Of a DNA stretch of 64,000 nucleotides, positions 47,980 to 59,363 are shown one piece after another. Every line of letters begins with the position of its first letter. Position 1 is the stretch's first letter. The stretch is from Elephas maximus indicus. Its lineage: Eukaryota; Chordata; Mammalia; Proboscidea; Elephantidae. The stretch is taken from the NCBI RefSeq assembly GCF_024166365.1, contig NC_064825.1, positions 106,468,480 through 106,532,479 of the forward strand. Reading direction: 5' to 3'. The notes beneath the pieces were generated by a model. That model was not told the origin of the DNA, did no database searches, and saw only the letters and a list, made by a program, of their open reading frames with translations. The position numbers were made by a program, and so were the translations under genes.

Positions 47980-49150
47980 TATATAGCTAGAATATTTTCG
48001 TGTTTCTTATCACTCGAATGATATATGACTTTTAATAAACTCAAAACATATCCCTTATTTACTTCAAACACATTTTAATTTTAGCAACATAGAAATATCA
48101 TGAATATGGATACCTATAAACCCTTGTGCTATATTCTGGAATTGATATATCACAGTTCCTCTTTCTGTATTTTACCATACGTGTTATTTTTTGCAATATA
48201 AAATGGGTTATATTCCCAGTATGAGGACACTGGGTCTCAGAGAAGCTAAGTGCTATCTTACAATTTATTATCTCATGTTAAAGCATATTTTTTCTCTAAG
48301 GTGTCATTTTAAATCAGACTCCAAGAACTGTATTCAGTCAACAAATGTCAAGATTTGGTATGTTATTCAAGTACAATTTACTTCATTATCATTGAGGAAA
48401 TCATTAGGTTGCTATTTTGAACTAGAAGACAATTGGGGAATATTCCCCTCTGGGCACCTCCTATGGGTTTCATTAACAGCCAAGCAAGTGGATATAAAAA
48501 ACATAAATAAAGCATTTTCCTGGTGTAGCTAAACCTGCATTTGCTATTCTACAGGTAAGAGGAAATATCAGATCATTTGCAGAATATTTAAGAGACAGAA
48601 TATCAAGGTAGAATATGCTGTGAAGTCCCCAGTTTTTAAAACTTTATTTCTTCCGTATTGCATTGGTGATTATTACATATCTGTCAAAATCTGATTTATT
48701 CAGATTTCTACCCAATAATTTAAAATCCATACTTCCTAGAAAAAAAACAGAGAAAATATGAACTATAAGCTTATAGAGGTAAATAAGAGACTCCCAATTG
48801 AATGTATGCTTTAATTTTCCTGTTGGAAGAAAATAGCCCAGTTCAAATAAGAACAATGAAAAGAAAGGTCCAAATTTAATATGTCAATAGAAAGCAGGAA
48901 TATTTGAATTATTTGACTGTCTGCAGGCTTATATTTGGATATAAATAATGAGGGGGCAATAAATAATTGACTTTATTTTGCTAGCTCTTAAATCTAGAAG
49001 TCACTTCCGATTATTACTTCCTTCATAATATTTCTCTGGTATTGATGACCTAAAAGATACCCAAACACTGCAAGAATGGTGTTTGGTTTTATTTATCATG
49101 GGGGAAGGGGCTGTTGCAGAATTAAGACACAGTGTAATAGGAGGCAGTAT

Positions 49151-49311
49151 AAAACCAAAACCAAATCCATTGCCGTTGAGTAGATTCAGACTCATAGCGA
49201 CCCTATAGGACAGAGTGGAATTGCCCCATAGGGTTTCTAAAGAGCAGCTGGTAGATTTAAATTGCTGTCCTCTTGGTTAAGATCTTTAAGCACTTCCCCA
49301 CCAGAGTTCCA
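49151..49311 (-). mobile_element. AfroSINE inserted in unit C only
   Basis: 'aaaccaaatccattgccgtt', 'cagactcatagcgaccctat' and 'cttccccaccagagttcc'. It is flanked by ggaggcagtat (left) and agaggcagtct (right). The empty site in unit A (near 3668) reads 'aggaggcagtatagaagg'. Confidence 0.88.
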
Positions 49312-49794
49312 AGAGGCAGTCTAGAAAGTTGGAAAGCACATACGCTTTGGGATCAGGGAGAGCTGGGATTGAATCTTGGTTCTGGGACTTATTAGTTGTG
49401 AGGATTGCTGTAAACACACTATAAAGTAATATGCAGAAAATTCCATTCTCACCTCAAGTGCCCAACAAGTATAGCTGTTATGATTTCTCTCCTTTGCATT
49501 ATAAGTGTTTCAATGTTGGCCCTAAGATATGTAGAATTATCTTCTTTCTCTTAAAATGATATTTATGGAAGTGACTTTACATTCATTTCTTAAAATCGAG
49601 CCTATTTAACTCTTCAAAAATCATAATCACTTTTTCTTTACCACTTTGACTCCTTTCGAAATGTACTAATATAGACTTAGTCATACTCAGTGTAATTTTT
49701 CTTTTGACATATAGCAGAAAAGCTAGTTTCTAGAGAAGTTTAACTCAAGTGCTTAATATTTCTTCTTTTTTTTTTTTTTACCTTTTTCATTATA

Positions 49795-49872
49795 ACCCAG
49801 AAACCCAGTGGCCTCGAGTCGATTCCGACTCATAGCGACCCTATAGGACGGAGTAGAATTGCCCCACTGTTA
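49795..49872 (-). mobile_element. AfroSINE fragment, little diverged
   Basis: 'ggcctcgagtcgattccgac' and 'agcgaccctataggacggag', close to the sequence most copies share, preceded by a T tract and truncated. Absent from unit A near 4110-4150. Confidence 0.8.
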
Positions 49873-50045
49873 TGTGACGAATCTAGTTGTTGTAATATGT
49901 GTCAATTTTATTCTTACCAGTGGACCACACAATGCACAAAATTCCTACTCTCTAAAGAATAAGCTTACTTCATATTTCTGAAACTTTGCTAATAAAAATT
50001 GTACCTTTTTTGATATGAAAAGGCAGAAGAACATGACTAAATCTA

Positions 50046-52597
50046 CCTTTAGAGCTCTTTTCAATCATAATATGATTCATTTGGTTTGATCCTGACAAAA
50101 TAATATTTGAGTGCATATTGATATTAAAAAACAAAACAAAAAATTGATATTACATGTACTTAAATCCCTAGGTACATACACTTGTCAATGTTGTTATTAA
50201 AATGTGAATTTTGTGACCCAAATTTAATTTTTAAAATAAATACAACTGAAGACAAAATTTCAATTATATTTATCTGTTTCATTTATAACCAAAAATTGAA
50301 ATATTTAAAGGAAATTGTTCTTCATGTGTTTGTGTGTGTGTGTGTGTTTGTGTACACATATAAAAATTTTGTCTGAATAGCTTGGTCATTAAACTTTTTC
50401 ATGAATTTAAAGAGGAGTAAGCTTTAGAGAGAAAATCTAACATCACACACAGCTTCTAATCAGAGAACTGAGTGATGAGCGTGTATTTTCAGATTCTAAA
50501 TCCTATGTTATTCACCTTGTACCATTGTGAATTCAGGCACAGTGTCGAAGTGATGTCAAGGGTTGTATTAGAAATCACCTTTTTCCTTAGACTCATAATA
50601 ACATTTTAAAAAATATAACGGATTGATTTCATTCATCATTTATCAGTGTTCGTATTTGATTTTTATTGACTATTTTTCTCTTATTTACATATTTTTGTCT
50701 CAATATCCCTTTCTATGTGGGCAATGACATTTCTCAAAGAAATCTTTTTAGGAATTTCTAGGTCAGTGAAACAGTTTTTTAATAAAATGATGCATTTATA
50801 AACATTTTTGTTGCTATAGTCATTCAAAAATATTAAGATATTTAAAATAAATGGCTTAGGACTTCTAGTCTGTTTTTTGCCTAAATTTTTATTTTCAGTA
50901 AAGATAATTCAATCTAGAATATATTATCTTCTTGGTCAAATTATTTCAGTATTTTTTCCTCTGACTTTATCCTTTATAAAATTCTTAAGGAAGTATCTCT
51001 AAATACTGACAATTTTTCAAGAAAATTCTGACATTATTTTTCCAATAATACTGTAGATACTGGTATTTGTTCTCCTTTAATCACTCTAATGTAAATGGTT
51101 CTATCTCTTACTTAGAGATCATTATCAACGTGCTAAAACTGGAGCTTGATTTAGATTATTAATTTAAATAATTTACAGATTATTATTTGTAGCAGATTAT
51201 GTACCCAGAAGACTGAGTCAAAATTCCTGATCAGTAAATATAGTAACGTAAGATAAAGTGTGGAGAGAATATGTAAAAATAAAAATTGCAATAAGATAGC
51301 TTTATAATATATGTCCTCCTAAATAAAAATAAAGAAATAAATTTTTTATTTTTTTTACCAGGTAACTCCTTGGCTTCTTATTTGTTTAGCCTTGGGACCT
51401 TTCAGAAACTAGTTAATTTTTTCTTTCCAGAATTCATCACTTTCTTTTTAATCTTAAATACTGTCTTATATCTACATGAATGATCTTTGAAAATATTTTT
51501 TATGAACTACTTTAAGACCTAGATAATAGTTACTTAGCTGGCTTAGCTGTTATTTCATTGAGTCCACAATCATCACATAAACAATTATAAAAACTTCAAA
51601 GAAATTCCCTCATAGGAAAATACTTTGAAACCATGAATGTCATGATTTCTTTTCTCTTTTTTTTTTTTAATTTTCCAGTAATTTCTTACATTTTCACCAG
51701 AAATACTTGAGGAAGTAGAAAAAAAAAATAGATTGTCTGAAATATAAATAGTCAAATATGTAGCCAAAAAAGGACAACACAATACATTGAAATTAAGAAA
51801 GATGTTTGAATGAAACATAAACTGTCATACACTTTTTTTAATTCAGTTACAGAGAATCTTTCCCTAAAAAGCATCTTAAGAAAGTCTGTTTTGCAAAATC
51901 CAAGAACAACTAATGGAACTGGAGAATATTCAGATTATTTAGCTCGTTAAATATTTCAATACCAGTTAGTGCTACTCTATAGTACCAACTTGATTCAAAA
52001 TATTTTATATTTTAAATTATCTTAAAGATTAAATTTCATTAAGTTATTTTTCTCTCAATGTTTATCCCAATCTTGGGAGATAACATTAATATCTTCATTT
52101 TACAGGTGAGAAGATTGTACCAAATACTTTTACACAATTACTGAAAGAGATAGAAGGTTCTACTCTAATGCTTTATCTATTGACACACTATCTCAGGTGT
52201 TTGATGTGAGAAGGAAATTTCTTTGAATAAATAACTGTCTTTAATAAATAACCTAGTTAACCCATTTATTTAGAAAATGACATGATTTTAAAAATGTCTT
52301 TTAATAAATAACAGAATTTAATAAATAAGCCAGTGATCCCAATTAATTTGAGAATGTCATGATTTTAACAAATAACTAAATGTCTTCTTCCATTTGATTC
52401 TGCAGAGTGGTACTGACTCTTTATTCATTGTCTTGCCATTGTCTTAGGCGTCGCTGCTGAGAAATCACGCATTTCTGAAAAACCAATATAAGCATGGACT
52501 TAACATTCCCTTGAGTCACAATATTGTGCAACCCTGTCTTAGAAATACAAATTGTGATTACATGAATATTTTCAAGTTTCTCTCACGAGGTGTCAAC
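50046..52597. repeat. Duplication block Y, copy C
   Basis: Aligns with 22500-25013. AT-rich and non-coding. Contains a (TG)n run at about 50325-50350 and T tracts. It is the 5' flank of the third OR5T copy. Confidence 0.75.
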
Positions 52598-53541
52598 ATG
52601 AAAAATGACACAGAAGTCACCACATTTGTACTGAAGGGCTTCACAGACAATCGTGAAGTTCAGATCATCTTATTTTTTCTCTTTCTAGCAATCTACCTCT
52701 TTACTTTGATGGGAAATTTAGGATTGGTTGTATTGGTCATTGGGGATCCCAGGCTCCACAACCCCATGTACTGTTTTCTGACTGTGTTATCTTTCTTGGA
52801 TGCCTGCTATTCCTCAGTGATAACCCCAAATATGTTAGTAGATTTTATGTCAGAGAATAAAGCCATTTCATTCCTTGGATGTGCGACACAAATGTTTCTT
52901 GGTATTACTTTTGGGAACACAGAAAGCTTTCTCTTGGCAGCAATGGCGTATGATCGCTATGTAGCAATCTACAACCCACTTCTGTATTCAGTAAACATGT
53001 CACACAGAGTCTTTGTGCCACTCATCGCTGCTTCATATGTTGGTGGGATTTCATATGCTACTTTACACACAGTAGCAACTTTTAGCCTCTCCTTCTGTGT
53101 ATCCAATGAAATCAGACATGTCTTTTGTGAAATCCCTCCACCTCTGGCTATCTCCTGTTCTGACATTCACATCAACCAGCTTCTACTCATCTACTTTGTG
53201 GGTTCTGTTGAGATATTCTCCATCCTGATTGTCCTGATCTCCTATGGTTTCATTTGGTTGGTCATTCTGAGAATGCGTTCTGCTGAAGGGAGACGAAAAG
53301 TCTTTTCCACTTGTGGCTCTCACCTAACTGGAGTGTCAATTTACCATGGAACAATCCTCTGCACTTATGTCAGACCAAGTTCTAGCTTTGCTTTGGATCA
53401 TGGCATGATAATGTCAACATTTTACACTGTTGTGATTCCATGCTGAATCCCATTATCTACAGTTTGAGGAACAAAGATGTAAAAGAAGCAATGAAAAAAG
53501 TGTTTGGGAGAAATCTGTTTTTCAGTAAAGTATATTTTTAG
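52598..53541 (+). pseudogene. OR5T-type receptor, near-intact with one frameshift in TM7 (unit C)
   Basis: The start M at 52598 aligns with the intact OR5T copy ('[18 protein letters not shown]'). An in-frame ATG 87 bp upstream (52511) exists, but the homologous start is preferred. The frame is open through TM1 to most of TM7, with [12 protein letters not shown] (normal DRY), [10 protein letters not shown] and KVFSTCGSH. At about 53438 one C is missing (attccatgctg against attcccatgctg), so translation ends after VVIPC at 53446 and the NPIIYS motif and tail are lost. The remaining coding text continues in another frame to a stop at 53541. Loss is recent, or the missing base could be a sequencing error. 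Confidence 0.9.
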
Positions 53542-53943
53542 CACTAAAAATGAAAAAAAATCAGGAGTCATGTCCCATGCCTCCATATGAAGAAGATATG
53601 ACAAAGACGAAATTTTTTGTCTCAGTTTATTAGTGTCTTTCTATTCTTCTTGAAAATTTTGAAGTAAAATCCATAGTCAACCCTCAACCTAGGCTCTTTT
53701 AACACATACAGGAAAACTGGGCCATCAATTTCCTTCTGACATGTTCTTACTGATACAGGTGTATATGTGCAGGTGGGCATGGGCATATATACACATATAT
53801 ACATATACAGATAATGATTCTGATTTATATATATATACATACACATATATGTATATAATCTTTTTAAAATTATTGTATTTTTTTCTTCTTATAAATTTTG
53901 ATTGGGATACGGAGAAAATAAAGCAAACTTATTTAGAATGTTG
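53542..53943. repeat. Start of duplication block Z, copy C
   Basis: The 3' flank of the third OR5T copy matches those of the other two for about 320 bp ('tcaggagtcatg', 'tgtctcagtttattagtgt', then a microsatellite at 53755-53860). The match then stops and RTE sequence begins. Confidence 0.7.
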
Positions 53944-54210
53944 TCACTGTCATTAGGTGCCATCGAGTCAGATCCCACTCATAGCGAGTGTATGTACAAC
54001 AGAATGAAACGCTCCCTGGTTGTGCACCATTCTCACAACTGATGTTATGCTTGAACCCATTTTTGCAGTAGCTGTGTCAATCCATCTGGTTGAGGGCCTT
54101 CCTCTTTTTCCATGGCCCCCTACTAAGCATGATGTCCTTCTGGGACTGATCCCTCTTGATAACATGTTCTAAGTGCATCAGTCAAAGACCATTCATCCTG
54201 GTCGTAAGGG
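53944..54210 (-). mobile_element. RTE/BovB-type LINE 3' fragment
   Basis: Minus strand: 'ttaggtgccatcgagtcaga' terminus, 'cgctccctggttgtgcacca', 'gtcaatccatctggttgagg', then part of the next upstream region ('gggactgatccctcttgata'). A separate copy from the longer RTE that starts at 54287, since both contain this last region. Confidence 0.85.
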
Positions 54211-54286
54211 TCTAGGATGGTTATGAGGACATCTGCAACCCCCTGTTTTACATGGTGGTGGTATTTCCACAGATCTGTCTTCTGCT
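54211..54286 (+). pseudogene. OR8J-type scrap between two RTE copies
   Basis: About 65-75 bp aligning with the segment just after DRY of the OR8J gene: 'atctgcaaccccctgtttta' and 'catggtggtggtatttccac' against 'atttgcaactccctgctcta' and 'catggtggtggtatctcggc' in 34041-34988. It encodes roughly 'DICNPLFYMVVVFPQICLL'. Its position after the third OR5T copy is where an OR8J gene of unit C is expected, so it is probably the remnant of that gene, cut on both sides by RTE insertion. Confidence 0.75.
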
Positions 54287-56487
54287 TGTTGTTGTTGTTA
54301 GATGCCATCAAGACTTATAGCAACATTATGTGCAACAAACACTAACCCACTATTTTACCAAGACTGGTGTCTTTCTCTAGGGACTGATCCCTTCTGATCA
54401 TATGTTTAAAATTTGTGAAACTTAGCCTCACCATCCTTGCTTCTAAGGAGAATTCTGGTTATACCTTTCCGAGACAGATTTGCTCGTTTTTTTGGCAATT
54501 CATGGTATATTCAATATTTCTTGCTAACAGCAGAGATCAAAGATGTCAATTCTTCTATCTTCCTAATTCATCGTCCACATTTTGCATGCACGTGAGGCAA
54601 TTGAAAACACAATGGCTTACATAGGTGCACCTTAGTCTTCGAGGCAACATCTTTGCTTCTTAATACTTTAAAGAGGTCTTTGGCAGCAGATTTGCCCAAT
54701 GCAACACATCTTTTGATTTCTTCATGAGTGTTGATTGTGAATCCAAGTAAAATGAAATCTTTGACAACTTCAGTCTTTTCTCCGTTTATCATGACATTGC
54801 TTATGGGTCCAGCTGTGAGAATTTTTGTTTTCTTTATGTTGAAGTGCAATCCATACTGAAGGATGTGGTTTTTCATTTTCATCGCTAAGTGCTTAAGGTT
54901 CTCTTCACTTTCAGCAAGTAAGGCTGTGTCATCTGCATAATGTAGGTTGTTCATGAATCTTCCTCCTATCCTGAGGCTGCATTTGACTTCTAATAGTCCA
55001 AATTCTCAGATTATTTGCTCAGCATACAGACTAAATAAGAATGGTAAAGGATAAAACACTGAAGCACACCTTTCCTGACTTTAAACTATGCCCCTGGTTC
55101 TGTCCAAATGATTGCCTCTTGTTCTACGCACAGATTCCTCATGAGCACAGTTAATGCTTCCGGAATTCCTATTCTTTACAAAGATATTAGACACCCTTTG
55201 AGATCTTTTGTTCAGCTCTTTTACTTCATCATTTCTTCCATTTGCATTAGCTACTAGAAGGTCAAGGGCAAGTTTCCCAGTCTATTTGGACAACCATTTA
55301 GGTCTTTTCTTTCTCCCCTGTCTTTTCAATGACCTTTGGCTTTCTTCATGTATTATGTCCCTGATGCAATTCCATAAGTTTTTGGTCTTAGGTCATTAGT
55401 GTTCAACATGTCAAATCTGTTCTTGAGATGGCCTCTAAACTGGGGTGGGATATACTCAAGATCATACTTCAGCTCTCATGGACTTGTAATTTTCTTCAGC
55501 TTTAACTTGAACTAGCATATGAGCAATTGATGGTCTATTCTGAAGTCTGTTCCTGGCCTTGCTCTGACTGATGATATTGGGCTTTCTCATCGTCATATTC
55601 CACAGATGTAGTTGATTTGATTACTGTGTATTCCATCTTGGGAGGTCCATGTGTATAATCAATGTTTTTGTTGTTGGAAAAAGGTATTTGCAATGAAGAG
55701 GTTGCTGGACTTGCAAAATTCTATCATGTTATCTCCGGCATTGTTTCTATCCCTGAGGCTGTATTTGCCAAGTACCAATCCTTCTTCTTTGTTTCCAACT
55801 TTCTAATTCCAATTAACAATAATTTTCAATGCATTCTGATTGTATGTTCCATCAATTTCAGACTGCAGAATTTGGTAAACATCTTCAATTTCCTTATCTT
55901 TGGCCTTAGTGGTGGTGTGTAAATTTGAATAATGTTCATATTAATTTGTCTTTTTTGTAGCCCTATGGATATTATCTTATCACTGACAGAGTTGTACTTC
56001 AGGCTAGATCTTGAAACATTCTTTATGATGATGAATACACCATTCCTCCTCAAGTTGTCATTCTTGGCATGGTAGACCATATGATTGTCTGGCTCAAAAT
56101 GACCAATACCAGTCCCTTTCAGCTCACTAATGCCTAGGATATTGATCTTTGTGGATTCCATTTCATTTTTGACAGTTTCCAGTTTTTCTAGATTCGTACT
56201 CCCTGCATTCTAGTCTCCGATTTTTAAAGAATGTTTGCAGTTGTTTCTTCTCCTTTTGAGCCTTACTGCACCAGCAAACGAAGGTCTCAAAAGAAAGTTT
56301 TCACTGGCTAATTCTTTTCAGGAGTAGTTGACTGGGTCCTTCATCCTAGTCTGGCTTAGTCGGGAAGATCAGTTGAAACCAATCCACCAGGGGTAACTCT
56401 GTTGGTATTTGAATACCAGTGGCATAGCTTCCAACATCACAACAACACACAAGACCCCACTGTTTGGCAAAGTGACATACACATGGG
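54287..56487 (-). mobile_element. RTE/BovB-type LINE, long copy with internal deletion
   Basis: Minus-strand LINE with an APE-like endonuclease remnant (55826-56161: 'NILGISELKGTGIGHFEPDN', 'LRRNGVFIIIKNVSR') and the reverse transcriptase catalytic segment (54568-54954: 'LHYADDTALLAESEENLKHL', 'HFNIKKTKILTAGPIS'). The middle, covering the N-terminal half of the RT, is missing at about 55175-55200. Several frameshifts are present. The 3' tail starts 'gttgttgttgttagatgcca'. The 5' end abuts the inverted OR5T pseudogene, so this copy lies between two OR remnants. Confidence 0.9.
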
Positions 56488-57110
56488 GGAATATCTGAAT
56501 AGAACTGACAGAGTAGAAGAGTAGAAGCTGGTTGATGTGAGTGTCAGAACAGGAGATAGAAAGGAGTGGAGAGATACCACAAAAGACATGTCTAATTTCA
56601 TTAGATGCGCAGAATGAGAAGTTACAAGTCACTACTGTGTGTAAAGTAGCATGCAAAATATCACCAACATATGAAGCAGTCATGAGTGACACATAGACTG
56701 TGGGTGACATATTAACTGAATACAGAAGTGGGTTTTAGAGTCCGACATATTGATCATATGCCATTGCCACCAAGAAAACCATTCTGCGGTTCCAAAAGTG
56801 ACAATGAGCAGAATCTTTGTTGCACATCCAAGGAATGAAATGGCTTTATCCTCTGACAGAAAATTAACCAACATTTTGGGGGCAAAAACTGAAGAATAGT
56901 AGGCATCCAAGAACAATATCACACTGACAAATAGTGCATGGGGTTGGGGATCAGGAACCCATCATGACTAATAAAACCAGTCCCATATTTCCCACCAGGA
57001 TAAAAATACAGATTACGAAAAATAGTAAAAAGAGATAAACTTGTAGCTGAAAGTCATATGTGAAGACCAGCAATATAAACACAGTGACTTCAGTGATGTC
57101 CTTCAAATGA
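56488..57110 (-). pseudogene. OR5T-type pseudogene, inverted and truncated
   Basis: Minus strand. N-terminal text 'DITEVTVFILLVFT' lies at about 57095, then TM1-TM3 text with '[21 protein letters not shown]' (56680-56922), and 'SPTVYVSLMTASYVGDILHA' to '[19 protein letters not shown]' (56500-56710). MAYDRY is damaged ('MAYDQYVGL'-like after a frameshift) and no start codon is visible. The C-terminal third (TM5 end to tail) is lost where the RTE copy begins. The opposite orientation relative to all other ORs here implies a local inversion. Confidence 0.9.
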
Positions 57111-57189
57111 ATCTTCTATGGATCCTGTCATAATGATAGCACTGACATTTCGGTTGATGTTTATAGGTTCTGAATACAATTGGATTCTC

Positions 57190-57395
57190 TTGTTGGTGCA
57201 AAGAATTAACATAGTTGCCTCTAACTGAAAATCTGGTGGTTCATTTCTACCCAGAGACAAGTCAAAAGAAAGAACTGACAAACTGAAAAATCAATCTTTG
57301 AAAACCCTATGGAGCACAATTCTACTCTGACACACCTGGAATCGCCTTGAGTTGGAATCTACTAGGCAACCAGATGACAACTGGTAATTGCAATG
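57190..57395 (+). mobile_element. AfroSINE, second type, old
   Basis: 'ttgttggtgcaaagaattaa', 'ctggtggttcatttctaccc' and 'ttgaaaaccctatggagcac'. Confidence 0.75.
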
Positions 57396-57479
57396 CTCTC
57401 TTGAGCAGAGTACACCTGATTACATCTTCATGTTTGTTTCTTAGAAGGCCATAACAATATCCTAGGCAATGGAGGGATT

Positions 57480-57572
57480 AAAAACCAAAAACCAAATCCA
57501 TTACCTTCGGTCAGTTCTGACCCCTAGTGAGCCTGTAGGACAGAGTAGAACTGCCCCATAGGGTATCCATCT
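57480..57572 (-). mobile_element. AfroSINE fragment
   Basis: 'aaccaaatccattaccttcg' and 'gtaggacagagtagaactgc'. Only the 3' half of the SINE is present. Confidence 0.8.
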
Positions 57573-57865
57573 CTGGCACCACATCTGCCTTTGGGCTACT
57601 CATGAAAATGATAGTGTCTTTGCTTAAATTATGTGGATACTCTTGGTGATATAATTTTCAGGTACCCTTTATGATCTGCTCTTACCTGTAGAGCAAGAAT
57701 GTGATCTAATGAAGGAAAGAATATTTTATACCAAATCTGGTCCTGTTAGAGCAATGATCTACTTCACTACAGGGAAACAGAGAATTGATAGAGGAGGAAA
57801 GCATCTTCAAACAGACATTTCTGTTAGCTAATCTTTAAGGATATCAGAACTGTTAGTGTTTATGA
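57573..57865. other. Intergenic, nothing recognised
   Basis: Short unique-looking sequence between SINEs. Confidence 0.5.
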
Positions 57866-58075
57866 CAGAGTCCATGAGTGATGCAAATGGTTAAGGCACT
57901 CAGCTGCTAATAGGAAGTTTAGAGGATGGAGTCCACCCAGAGGTGCCTCAGAAGAAAGGCCCGGTGATCTGCTTCTGAAAAATCAGCCACTGAAATCTTA
58001 TGGAGCAGAGTACTACTCTGACATATATGACATTGCCTTGAGTCAGAGTAGACAAGATGACAAACGGTTGGTTGT
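57866..58075 (+). mobile_element. AfroSINE, second type
   Basis: 'gatgcaaatggttaaggcac', 'gagtccacccagaggtgcct' and 'gccttgagtcagagtagaca'. Confidence 0.82.
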
Positions 58076-58107
58076 GTTTATGGCCAATTGATTTAATTAT
58101 AGAGGCT

Positions 58108-58283
58108 AAGCCAAAACAACAATTACAAAAACAGAAAACATTGCCTTCTAGTCGATTCTGACTCATAGTGACCCTATAGGATTGAGTAGAACTGCTCCAC
58201 AGTTTCCAAGGAGTTGTTGGTGGATTCAAACTGCTGACCTTTAACTGCCAAGCTTTTAACCACTGTGCCATCAGTGCTCCTTA
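58108..58283 (-). mobile_element. AfroSINE, first type (first of a tandem pair)
   Basis: 'cattgccttctagtcgattc' and 'taaccactgtgccatcagtg'. Flanked by 'tatagaggctaag' (left, about 58098) and 'tacagaggctaaa' (right, about 58284), a likely target duplication. Confidence 0.85.
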
Positions 58284-58292
58284 CAGAGGCTA

Positions 58293-58460
58293 AAACCAAA
58301 ATATCAAACCCATTGTCATTGAGTTGATTCTGAATCATAAAGGCCCTATAGAACAGAGTGGAACTGACCCATAGGGTTTCTAAGGGAGGCTGGTGGATTT
58401 GAACTTCCAAACTTTTGGTTAACAGCTGGACTCTTAACCAGTGTGCCACCAGGGCTCCCT
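58293..58460 (-). mobile_element. AfroSINE, first type (second of a tandem pair)
   Basis: 'caaacccattgtcattgagt' and 'cagtgtgccaccagggctcc'. It is followed by 'tgtagaggctagg' and shares the agaggcta target with the preceding SINE. Confidence 0.85.
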
Positions 58461-58708
58461 GTAGAGGCTAGGAACACGGAAACATAGATTCTAATTTTTT
58501 TTTAACAAAACATATCCAACTGTAAGACTAAAAATATATCAGTTCCTCAACTCTCATACAGTCACAAAGCCAGAAAACATAAAGTACCAGGTGTCCATCA
58601 GAATAGTACTACAAACACTAGGCTTCAGAAGAAAGAAAGCATGAGAGAAGCTACCACATATTATTAAGTGGATTCAAGGGGCCAGATATTTTGTATGCAT
58701 TACTGTAC

Positions 58709-59363
58709 TGTCTTAGTAATCTACAGCTGCTATAACAGAAATACTACAAGTGGATGACTTCAACAAAAAGAAATTTATTTTCTCACAGTCTAGTAGGCTA
58801 GATGTCCAAATTTAGGGCATCAGCTCCAGGGGAAAGCTTTCTCTCTCTGTCAGCTCTGGAGGAAGGTCCTTCTTGTCAATCTTCCCCTGGAGCAGAAACT
58901 TCTCTGCACAGGAAATGCCAGTCCAAAGAATGTATTCTACTCCCAGTGCTTCTTTCTTGATGGTATGAGCGGCTCAGCTTCCTGTTTTCCTTGCCCTCTC
59001 AGTCCTTGGGCCTCACACTTGCATCTGACCTGCTGGGGCAAGTATTCCAAAGCTCAGTAACTCTACCAATATATACTTGGAGGCACCCCAATCCACCAAG
59101 AAGCCTCCCACACACAGGCACTCAGCTCTCTCGATCTGTGGATCAGCTCCAACACCATCTGGCAATGGTCTCCTGGTTCTGTTGCTGCCAGTTTACTCTT
59201 GCTGCCAGTCCTCTGCTTCTGTTTATCACCCTCTGAGCCTCCTCTGCTGTTAATAGTTCTCTGGACTTCCTTCTGAGTCTTGTATTCATTCACAGTTTCA
59301 AAACCAGTTCCACCTTTTACGTGTCTGTTAGAGCAGCACCCCACTCTCAGGATCCCAAATTCT
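58709..59363 (-). mobile_element. MaLR-type LTR (fossil), first of an adjacent pair
   Basis: Minus-strand LTR-like sequence whose 3' end complement is 'ctgtcttagtaatctacagc' and which shares 'cagctctggaggaaggtcct' and 'cttgtcaatcttcccctgga' with the LTRs at 4341-4865 and 59364-59877. The outer half (about 59000-59363) differs from them, so it is a variant or is fused to internal sequence. Old; no coding content. Confidence 0.6.

Larger units (their letters stand above)
47980..50045. repeat. Duplication block X, copy C
   Basis: Aligns with 2275-4330. It runs without interruption into block Y at about 50039, providing the pre-insertion version of the site where unit A carries the 18-kb L1 block. 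Confidence 0.8.

Noticed and set aside
52511-52597. Possible 29-residue N-terminal extension of the third OR5T copy
   Set aside because: The upstream ATG is in frame, but the intact paralog starts at the position equal to 52598 and ORs have no such leader. The copy is frameshifted in any case.
58991-59344. Open frames on both strands of about 80-93 residues
   Set aside because: They fall inside MaLR-type LTR sequence and have no recognisable domain.
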